Assembly: GCA_004293505.1 (NCBI GenBank)
Contig: RDYY01000099.1
Location: forward strand, 1-6,086
Reading direction: 5' to 3'
Length of the DNA: 6,086 bases
Source: Sphingobacteriia bacterium
GTDB taxonomy: Bacteria > Bacteroidota > Bacteroidia > Chitinophagales > Chitinophagaceae
Shown here: positions 1 to 5,220 of the stretch, in pieces
How positions within the stretch are numbered: position 1 is the first letter of the stretch
Layout of the letters: every line of letters starts with the position of its first letter
The notes under the pieces: model-generated
The model's input: only the letters and a program-made list of their open reading frames with translations
Told to the model about the DNA's origin: nothing
Databases searched by the model: none
Position numbers and translations under genes: made by a program

Positions 1-314
1 GTAGCTTCTTCATATACCCGAAAACATTCTCCTCTTTCGTCGTCATCGTGATAAGTACGGGGGCCTGTCCATTCAGGTTTGCACTTGATGCCAAAATGGT
101 TGTTGGATCTTTTGACCAATGGGCTGGTGCCCGATTGGGACTCAACTATGGCTTGGGCCAAGGTAATAGAGGCCGGTACGCCTGTGCGGCGCATTTCTTC
201 CTGAGCAATGTTTTTGTATTGCGCCACATAAGCTTGGGTAGTGGGGTTTTGGGCAAGCACTGTGGTGCCCCCCACTGCCAAAACCAAGGTCATGATGTAT
301 GTTTTAAACCCCAT
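1..314 (-). CDS. Secreted glucosaminidase (GH73/FlgJ-type peptidoglycan hydrolase), N-terminal part, cut by window edge
   Basis: The visible 104 residues begin with a signal peptide (about residues 1-21, hydrophobic core TLVLAVGG, predicted cleavage VLA|Q), so the product is exported. A mannosyl-glycoprotein endo-beta-N-acetylglucosaminidase domain (GH73 family) follows. LAQAIVES at 52-59 carries the expected catalytic Glu58. SNNHFGIKC at 70-78 and DDDERGECFRVY at 90-101 are the conserved blocks usually seen in Bacteroidota members. Enzymes of this family cut the N-acetylglucosaminyl bond in peptidoglycan during wall remodelling or cell separation; many carry C-terminal LysM repeats, but that part lies outside the window. 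One oddity is ESQSG, where ESGSG or ESGWG is commoner. The ATG at 312-314 was chosen because it precedes the signal peptide and has AGGA 12 bases upstream (327-330). It overlaps the end of the upstream methyltransferase gene by 11 bases, suggesting translational coupling. The family call is firm; the exact biological role is not shown. Confidence 0.9.
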   Translation of the reverse strand, partial: MGFKTYIMTLVLAVGGTTVLAQNPTTQAYVAQYKNIAQEEMRRTGVPASITLAQAIVESQSGTSPLVKRSNNHFGIKCKPEWTGPRTYHDDDERGECFRVYEEA

Positions 315-957
315 GGTTGTTTTTTTTCCTGATCAAACTGATGCCATCCCTAACAGAAAGCAAGAGTACTTCCCACCGTGGATCGGTCTTGATGGCTTGG
401 TTAAAGTCTTGCACGGCTTTGGCATTTTTTCCACTGACAGGCGTTTGTAACACTTGTCCATGAAAAAGGGTATTGTCCACAATTACCAATGCGCCTTTTG
501 CCAACACAGGCAACAATTGTTCCAAATACTGGGCATAGCCCGTTTTGTCTGCATCCATAAAAACCAAGTCCCAAGGATGGTGCAAAGTCTTCAAGATCTC
601 GTGTGCATCACCCTCATGCAAATGTAAGGACACCTGGGGCATGAATTGGTTAAAATTGCGCCGGGCAATGGCTGCTTCAGCCGGTCGGGCTTCAATGGAA
701 TGGAGTTCTCCTCCCGGCGCCAGTCCCTCTGCCAAACACAAGCCGCTGTAGCCTGTAAAACTACCAATCTCTAAGATATACCTGGGTTGTTTCAAGCTGC
801 TGAGCAGGGCCAAGAACCTGCCCACCACTGGCCCACAGAGCATGTGGGCTTTGGGGTGCAAGGACAAAGTCTCCGCTTCAATGGCCGCCAAATAGGCTGG
901 TCCGGGGGAGCTCATTTCTTTGGTATAGGCTTCGGCCAAGGGCAATAACCATTCCAT
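304..957 (-). CDS. Class I SAM-dependent O-methyltransferase, COMT-like (Methyltransf_3 family)
   Basis: This 217-residue protein has the usual length for bacterial catechol/caffeoyl-CoA-type O-methyltransferases. SAM-binding motif I is LEIGSFTGYS (62-71). The acidic residue expected to hold the ribose of SAM is Glu89 in SIEA, followed by EGDA (115-118). The likely divalent-metal ligands are Asp134 or Asp136 in FMDADK (133-137) and Asp161-Asn162 in VIVDNTLFHG (158-167). The C-terminal RDGISLIRK (203-211) matches the family's closing strand. The enzyme should be cytoplasmic and methylate a hydroxyl, probably of a catechol-like small molecule; the true acceptor cannot be read from sequence. Its ATG lies 2 bases after the symporter stop (TAA-GC-ATG), and its own stop overlaps the glucosaminidase start by 11 bases, so it sits mid-operon. 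A run of eight A lies just before the stop. Confidence 0.93.
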   Translation of the reverse strand: MEWLLPLAEAYTKEMSSPGPAYLAAIEAETLSLHPKAHMLCGPVVGRFLALLSSLKQPRYILEIGSFTGYSGLCLAEGLAPGGELHSIEARPAEAAIARRNFNQFMPQVSLHLHEGDAHEILKTLHHPWDLVFMDADKTGYAQYLEQLLPVLAKGALVIVDNTLFHGQVLQTPVSGKNAKAVQDFNQAIKTDPRWEVLLLSVRDGISLIRKKNNHGV

Positions 958-959
958 GC

Positions 960-2435
960 TTAACTCTTTTGCATGGCATTGTTGTCCTTGCCCAATCCTT
1001 TGCCCGACACCAACAACAAACCCAAAAAGGTTAGACTGCCATTGATGAGCAAAACCAATAAACCAATTTCAAAAGACCCAAATAATTTGGCCTGGTTGGT
1101 TTCAATCAACAGACACAACAGGGGGGCAGCCACGCACACATAGGGCACAAATTTGTCTTTTACACTTTTTTGGGTAAGCATGCCAAAGGCAAAAAGCCCC
1201 AACAATGGGCCATAGGTATAAGCGGCAATTTTCAAGATAACACCAATCATTGAAGGGTTATTGACCCATTTAAAAACCATGACAAAAAGCAAAAAGAGGG
1301 CAGCAAAACCCAAGTGAACCGTTTGGCGAATTTTTTTTCGTCGGGCTTCTGTTAGGTTTTCGTTGCGGTTGATGCCCAACATGTCAATACAAAACGTAGC
1401 GGTCAGGGCGGTGATGGCCCCATCTGCACTGGGAAAGAGGGCAGAAATCAAGGCTATGATAAAAATGACGGAAACCACGGGTGGCATGTGTTCCAGGGCA
1501 ATGGTTGGGAAAATTTTGTCGCCATTAACGGTGATGCCCAATTTTTCGGCATAGAGATACAGCAAGCCGCCCAAGAACAAGAAAATCAAAATCACCAACA
1601 TCAGTACAACGGCCATGGACATGACATTTTTTTGCGAATCTTTCAGGTTCTTGACCGAAATATTTTTTTGCATCATTTCTTGGTCCATGCCCGTCATGGT
1701 CAAAGTGATGAAAGCCCCCGCTACAATTTGCTTCACAAAAAACAAGGAACTGTTGGGGTCGGTAAAAAAGATCTTGGTATAACCATGGCTTTGCATCTGG
1801 TCCAAGCTCTCTCCAAATCCCAAGCCCAAGGTTTGTAAAATATAAAAAACGCAAATGACCAAACCCGCCAACATGCAAGAGGTTTGCAAGGTGTCGGTAT
1901 ACACAATGGTTTTGACCCCGCCTTCAAATGTGTACAACAAAATCATGGCCAAAATGATGAGGGTGGTGGCCCAAAATGGTATGCCAAAACTGTTCAATAT
2001 GGCTTCTTGTAAAATATTGACCACCAAATAAAGGCGGGCCGTAGCCCCCAAAGTGCGGGAAAGGATGAAAAAGGAGGAACCTGTTTTATAGGATAAAAAG
2101 CCCAATCGGGTGCCCAGATAATTGTAAATCGAGGTCAGGTTAAGTTTGTAGTACAAGGGCAACAATACATAGGAAATGGCCAAGTAGCCCAACAAATAAC
2201 CAATGGTAATCTGAAAATAAGCAAATCCATCTTTGGCCACTGCCCCGGGAACGCTCACAAAAGTGACCCCACTCAAAGAAGTGCCCACCATGCCAAAAGC
2301 CACCAGCATCCAATTGCTGTTTTTGTTGCCAATGAAAAAAGAATGGTTGTCACTGCCTTTGCCCGTGATGCGGGCCACCACCAAGAGCACCAAAAAATAC
2401 CCAATCACAAATGAAAACAAGAGCAGGGGAGACAT
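960..2435 (-). CDS. Sodium:solute symporter family (SSF) transporter
   Basis: This 491-residue inner-membrane protein has about 13 predicted membrane helices, roughly at 2-22, 42-62, 74-95, 119-147, 154-172, 183-204, 235-255, 272-294, 319-344, 371-388, 395-418, 428-444 and 454-476, as expected for SSF proteins with the LeuT fold. The second helix carries GMVGTSLSGVTFVSVPG (48-64), typical of the first core helix. The segment around 331-351 (SALFPSADGAITALTATF followed by CID) corresponds to the core helix that supplies Na+ ligands in vSGLT. The transporter would use the sodium gradient to import a solute; relatives move sugars, amino acids, sialic acid or other organic acids, and the substrate is not decidable here. 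It heads a tight minus-strand group with the methyltransferase and glucosaminidase. The ATG at 2433-2435 is chosen because the first helix starts at residue 2; no Shine-Dalgarno motif is visible upstream. Confidence 0.95.
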   Translation of the reverse strand: MSPLLLFSFVIGYFLVLLVVARITGKGSDNHSFFIGNKNSNWMLVAFGMVGTSLSGVTFVSVPGAVAKDGFAYFQITIGYLLGYLAISYVLLPLYYKLNLTSIYNYLGTRLGFLSYKTGSSFFILSRTLGATARLYLVVNILQEAILNSFGIPFWATTLIILAMILLYTFEGGVKTIVYTDTLQTSCMLAGLVICVFYILQTLGLGFGESLDQMQSHGYTKIFFTDPNSSLFFVKQIVAGAFITLTMTGMDQEMMQKNISVKNLKDSQKNVMSMAVVLMLVILIFLFLGGLLYLYAEKLGITVNGDKIFPTIALEHMPPVVSVIFIIALISALFPSADGAITALTATFCIDMLGINRNENLTEARRKKIRQTVHLGFAALFLLFVMVFKWVNNPSMIGVILKIAAYTYGPLLGLFAFGMLTQKSVKDKFVPYVCVAAPLLCLLIETNQAKLFGSFEIGLLVLLINGSLTFLGLLLVSGKGLGKDNNAMQKS

Positions 2436-2510
2436 GGCAAAAAGATTAAGTTTAGATAAACGGTAAAGTAGTGAATTTTATTCAGCTAATTTGCGCTTAA
2501 TTCATACCCC
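2436..2510. promoter_or_regulatory. Divergent spacer between symporter and LOG gene, with a 13-base inverted repeat
   Basis: This 75-base AT-rich gap separates two start codons and must hold promoters for both directions. TAATTTG at 2487-2493 resembles the Bacteroidota -7 element TAnnTTTG but is one base short in the spacer, so it is a weak candidate for the LOG gene. No convincing counterpart was found on the minus strand. Near the middle, TGAAT-TTT-ATTCA (2472-2484) has perfect 5-base arms and could be an operator, though an AT-rich repeat this short may be chance. No Shine-Dalgarno motif precedes either start. Confidence 0.3.
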
Positions 2511-3113
2511 ATGCACAGTGCTGCTTCCCCCTTGTCTTCTCCCTTTGTTCTACAACAACTGGCTGTTTTTTGTGGTTCACGTTCAGGTCTGGATCCTGCT
2601 TTTGTAGAAGACGCCAAACAATTGGGACAAGCCATGGCCCAACACCAAATAGGCTTGGTATATGGCGGTGGGGGCAAGGGTTTGATGGGGGCCGTTGCCG
2701 ATGCTGTATTAGCGGGACAGGGCCAAGTGATAGGGGTGATTCCTGAGGTCTTGGTGGGTTTTGAAGCCCAGCACCCGGGCGTCAAAGACATGCGGGTGGT
2801 GAGTGACATGCATGTGCGCAAAAAACTAATGTATGAATTGTGTGATGCGGCTTTGATTTTGCCTGGGGGCAATGGCACTTTGGATGAGTTGTTTGAAATG
2901 CTCACCTGGAATACGTTAAAGATCCACAACAAGAAAATTTTTGTGCTCAACCCCCAAGGTTTTTATGACCATTTGGTGGCACATATTGTGCACATGCAAG
3001 CCCAGGGTTTTTTGTACGAGGAATGGTCGGACCGATTGGTGGTGGTCAATTCAGTAGCCGAATTCATCGCTTGGATGGCCGCAAATACATCCCAAATCCC
3101 GCCCGCAAAATAG
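2511..3113 (+). CDS. LOG family protein (TIGR00730), nucleotide 5'-monophosphate phosphoribohydrolase
   Basis: This 200-residue Rossmann-fold protein shows the LOG (Lonely Guy) signatures. CGSRSG (21-26) follows the first strand, GGGGKGLMG (52-60) is the phosphate-binding glycine loop, MHVRKKLM (100-107) carries the conserved Arg103, and PGGNGTLDE (118-126) is the hallmark PGGxGTxxE motif with Glu126. Family members hydrolyse the N-glycosidic bond of nucleoside 5'-monophosphates; plant and some bacterial members release cytokinin bases from their ribotides, while many bacterial ones probably act in nucleotide salvage or clean-up. The earliest possible ATG is used because an in-frame TAA lies at 2487-2489; it gives about 16 residues before the first conserved strand. 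It is divergent from the symporter and appears monocistronic. The last 16 codons overlap the barrel gene on the other strand. The family is certain, the physiological substrate is not; a lysine decarboxylase label sometimes given to this family would be misleading. Confidence 0.95.
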   Translation: MHSAASPLSSPFVLQQLAVFCGSRSGLDPAFVEDAKQLGQAMAQHQIGLVYGGGGKGLMGAVADAVLAGQGQVIGVIPEVLVGFEAQHPGVKDMRVVSDMHVRKKLMYELCDAALILPGGNGTLDELFEMLTWNTLKIHNKKIFVLNPQGFYDHLVAHIVHMQAQGFLYEEWSDRLVVVNSVAEFIAWMAANTSQIPPAK

Positions 3114-3669
3114 GCTGGGCATTTCCAAATTGATCCCGGTAAGGACTCAAAGGGTCTTGCAAAATATCTATCATCAAGCTAAAGTAGGAGTAACGTTGAC
3201 CCAGGGTGCGGTTGCCGTATCCTATGCCCACCAATACACTGGGGGTGGAATACCTTTGCTGAATGGTTTGATTGGCCCCAAAATCACGAAAAGTTGATTG
3301 GATAAAATTGTATTCGGGTTGAATTTGAAAATTCAAAAAGGGCAAGGGCCAGGCCCTCAAAAATCCACCACCGCCCCAATGAAAATATTTGTTGGTCGTA
3401 TTGTTGATGTCCCTGGCATTCTCCGAAAAATAACTCAGGTTGGCCACTGCGCCCAAGTCCAGCCAATGGTTGATGCTGTAGCCGTATTCTGGATTCAGTC
3501 CAATGGCAAACGAGCGACCAGAGAAGCCCAAATTGATGCCCCCACCCACAAAACTCTTTTCCCTTTTAAATCCCTTTTCAACGGGTGAGGCGCTTTCATT
3601 TACTTGTGCCAAAACTGGCAGCCCTGCCAGCACCAGATAGCACAAGCACAACAAAAAAGATTTACGCAT
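3064..3669 (-). CDS. Small predicted outer-membrane beta-barrel protein
   Basis: The 201-residue product starts with a clear signal peptide (MRKS, then a hydrophobic core, PVLA|Q at about 18-22), without a lipobox cysteine. The mature part has alternating, glycine- and aromatic-rich segments with turn-like Asn/Asp/Gly stretches, about eight in all: roughly 38-49, 52-65, 68-81, 94-106, 111-122, 143-152, 156-169 and 185-195. The pattern suggests an 8-stranded outer-membrane barrel of the kind common in Bacteroidota. It ends with ILRAGFGMYL plus a short basic tail, rather than the classical C-terminal Phe. No named family was recognised and no enzymatic motif is visible. The start at 3669 is preferred over an in-frame ATG at 3696 because it directly precedes the signal peptide and gives an 8-base overlap (ATGCGTAA) with the oxidase stop. 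The gene is probably translated from the oxidase transcript. Its last 16 codons lie antisense to the end of the LOG gene. Confidence 0.75.
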   Translation of the reverse strand: MRKSFLLCLCYLVLAGLPVLAQVNESASPVEKGFKREKSFVGGGINLGFSGRSFAIGLNPEYGYSINHWLDLGAVANLSYFSENARDINNTTNKYFHWGGGGFLRAWPLPFLNFQIQPEYNFIQSTFRDFGANQTIQQRYSTPSVLVGIGYGNRTLGQRYSYFSLMIDILQDPLSPYRDQFGNAQPILRAGFGMYLRPSKR

Positions 3670-5083
3670 CTTGGAGATCAAAAATTTTACCTGCATTCAA
3701 AATATTGTTGGGGTCAAATGCTTTTTTGATGGCCCGCATCAGCATCAAGTTAGCCGGCTGAAAAACCGTTTTGAGGTAGGGCTTTTGGATCAAACCAATG
3801 CCGTGCTCACCACTGATGGTCCCGCCCAATCCGTGTACCAATTCAAATAATTTTTCCAACGCTGCTGTCATTTCTGCATTGCCGTGGCTGTTTTTGATGG
3901 TGGGGTGGTTGATGCGGATGTGGAGGTTGCCATCACCAGCGTGGCCATAACACACGGCGTGAAACCCATGTGCTTTTCCCAGTTCTTTAACGCCTCGAAT
4001 CAATTTGGGTAATTCGGCGCGGGGCACCACCGTGTCTTCTTCAATGGTGTATCCGCTGGTTTTTACGGCTTCTGCCACGCGTCGACGCAGCTTCCAGAGC
4101 TCTGTTTTTTGCTGGGCATCATCGGCAAAAAATATTTCGCCTGCATCAAAATCATTGAGCAAAGCGGCAATGGCTTCCATGTCTTGCATCAATAAGTCCA
4201 GGTTGTTGCCGTCTACTTCAATGATGAGGTGGGCAGCAATCTCGTCATTTACAGGAACGGCCGTACTGTCCACCATTTTGCTCACGATCTTCAGGGCATC
4301 AATTTCTACCAATTCCAATGCACTGGGCACAAAGCCAGCCCGGAAGATGGCACTCACGGCTTCACTTGCTTTTTCCAAAGAAGCAAAAGGTACCAACATG
4401 AGCAAATCATGTTGCGGATGGGGAATCAGTTTGAGCACAATTTTGGTCACAATCCCCAAGGTTCCTTCGCTGCCCACAAACAACTGGGTTAAATTATAGC
4501 CCGTAGAATTCTTCAACACATTGGCTCCCGTCCAAATGATCTCACCTGTGGGCAAAACAACTTCTAAATTCAATACATAGTCCTTGACCACACCATATTT
4601 GACGGCTTTGGGGCCACCACTGTTTTCTGCAATGTTGCCACCAATGAAACAACTGCCTCGGCTGCTGGGATCGGGAGGATAAAACAATCCTTTTTCTTTG
4701 ACCGCGTTTTGCAATACTTCTGTGATCACACCGGGTTCTGTGGTCACTTGTAAATTCCTTTCATCAATCTCAATGATGCGGTTGAATTTTTCGGTAGACA
4801 ACAGTACCCCGCCCAAGTGGGGGAGAGCGCCACCACTCAATCCCGTGCCGGCTCCCCTGGGGGTAACAGCCAGTTTCTGCTCGTGGCAAAGTTTCATGAT
4901 AGCAGAAACCTGTGCCGTAGTCTGGGGTTTGACCACTACTTGAGGCCAATAGACCAATTGTTCTGTTTCGTCGTGGCCATAATGCGCCAGGGTTTCGGCA
5001 TCAACCAGGCAATTGTCAGCGCCTATGATGTTTTTGAGGGCTTCTAAAATGGCAGGAGAGATGGAAGTTTCTGCGGTATTCAC
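3662..5083 (-). CDS. FAD-linked 2-hydroxyacid oxidase/dehydrogenase, GlcD type (FAD_binding_4 plus FAD-oxidase_C)
   Basis: This 473-residue protein is full length for the GlcD / D-lactate dehydrogenase / D-2-hydroxyglutarate dehydrogenase group. The N-terminal PCMH-type FAD domain shows PRGAGTGLSGG (75-85), PPDPSSRGSC (136-145), GGNIAENSGG (148-157) and GSEGTLG (204-210). The C-terminal domain shows EEDTVVPRAELP (348-359), GHAGDGNLH (380-388) and SGEHGIG (424-430). His381, His388 and Glu426 match the metal-site residues of D-2-hydroxyglutarate dehydrogenases. The enzyme should oxidise a 2-hydroxy acid to the 2-oxo acid and pass electrons to the respiratory chain or an electron carrier; substrate choice among D-lactate, glycolate and D-2-hydroxyglutarate is not resolved. 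No GlcE or iron-sulfur GlcF partner adjoins it. The start is GTG (5081-5083): upstream in frame is a stop at 5120-5122 with no ATG between, and the next internal ATG falls at residue 63, inside the FAD domain. It is divergent from pckA and overlaps the barrel gene by 8 bases. Confidence 0.95.
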   Translation of the reverse strand: MNTAETSISPAILEALKNIIGADNCLVDAETLAHYGHDETEQLVYWPQVVVKPQTTAQVSAIMKLCHEQKLAVTPRGAGTGLSGGALPHLGGVLLSTEKFNRIIEIDERNLQVTTEPGVITEVLQNAVKEKGLFYPPDPSSRGSCFIGGNIAENSGGPKAVKYGVVKDYVLNLEVVLPTGEIIWTGANVLKNSTGYNLTQLFVGSEGTLGIVTKIVLKLIPHPQHDLLMLVPFASLEKASEAVSAIFRAGFVPSALELVEIDALKIVSKMVDSTAVPVNDEIAAHLIIEVDGNNLDLLMQDMEAIAALLNDFDAGEIFFADDAQQKTELWKLRRRVAEAVKTSGYTIEEDTVVPRAELPKLIRGVKELGKAHGFHAVCYGHAGDGNLHIRINHPTIKNSHGNAEMTAALEKLFELVHGLGGTISGEHGIGLIQKPYLKTVFQPANLMLMRAIKKAFDPNNILNAGKIFDLQDA

Positions 5084-5151
5084 AGTGTTATTGTTTGTGT
5101 GAAGGTAAGCTTTGCAGGTTTATGCAGGAATAGCTTTTTTGTATGTGTAAA

Positions 5152-5165
5152 ATTAACACGTTAAT
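5152..5165. promoter_or_regulatory. Inverted repeat ATTAAC-AC-GTTAAT, candidate operator
   Basis: Two perfect 6-base arms flank a 2-base centre. The site lies 55 bases before the pckA start codon and 68 bases before the oxidase start codon. Its centre falls about 43 bases upstream of the transcription start inferred for pckA, where an activator touching the polymerase could sit. No regulator family was matched to this motif. Confidence 0.4.
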
Positions 5166-5188
5166 CAGGACAAATTGGCCCCTCATTG

Positions 5189-5196
5189 TACCTTTG
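5189..5196 (+). promoter_or_regulatory. Bacteroidota -7 promoter element (TACCTTTG) of pckA
   Basis: TACCTTTG is an exact match to the Bacteroidota housekeeping consensus TAnnTTTG, ends 24 bases before the pckA ATG, and implies a leader of roughly 18-20 bases. No TTG or TTTG -33 element lies at the usual distance: the nearest TTG, at 5175-5177, leaves only 11 bases. This hints at activator dependence or a weak basal promoter. Confidence 0.65.
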
Positions 5197-5201
5197 CAAA
5201 C

Positions 5202-5217
5202 TAACAAACGATTGTTA
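5202..5217 (+). promoter_or_regulatory. Inverted repeat TAACAA-ACGA-TTGTTA in predicted pckA 5' leader
   Basis: Perfect 6-base arms and a 4-base loop lie between the promoter element and the start codon, ending 3 bases before the ATG. It could be a small hairpin at the extreme 5' end of the mRNA or an operator overlapping the start of transcription. The stem is AT-rich and therefore weak. Confidence 0.35.
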
Positions 5218-5220
5218 TTG

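Larger units (their letters stand above)
5084..5220. promoter_or_regulatory. Divergent control region between the FAD oxidase gene and pckA
   Basis: These 137 bases separate a GTG start on the minus strand from the pckA ATG on the plus strand. The region holds a Bacteroidota-type -7 element for pckA, a perfect-armed inverted repeat upstream of it, and a second inverted repeat in the predicted pckA leader, each listed separately. On the minus strand the best -7 candidate is TAATTTTA (one mismatch to TAnnTTTG, at about 5147-5154), with TTTG 15 bases upstream of it; this is shorter than the usual spacing and only weak support for an oxidase promoter. Neither gene has a Shine-Dalgarno motif. Confidence 0.6.

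Noticed and set aside
2486..2950. A 154-codon open frame on the minus strand opposite the LOG gene
   Set aside because: Its product is Pro/Ser/Thr/Cys-rich with no domain pattern, and it mirrors a strongly conserved LOG frame.
3048..3064. AATTC...GAATT inverted repeat near the LOG/barrel gene ends, considered as a terminator
   Set aside because: The 5-base AT-rich stem with a 7-base loop and no following T run is too weak, and it lies within LOG coding sequence.
3670..3696. Earlier in-frame ATG (3696) for the barrel protein
   Set aside because: It would add MQVKFLISK in front of a standard signal peptide and overlap the oxidase by 35 bases; the ATG at 3669 gives a cleaner signal peptide and a typical coupling overlap.
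4005..4499. A 164-codon plus-strand open frame inside the FAD oxidase gene
   Set aside because: It is Ser-rich and low in pattern, and lies opposite conserved FAD-oxidase_C coding sequence, so it is a shadow.
5087..5220. Two copies of GTTATTG, one next to each divergent start codon (5087-5093 and 5214-5220)
   Set aside because: Seven-base AT-rich repeats are expected by chance in 137 bases, and the two copies are in different orientations relative to their genes.
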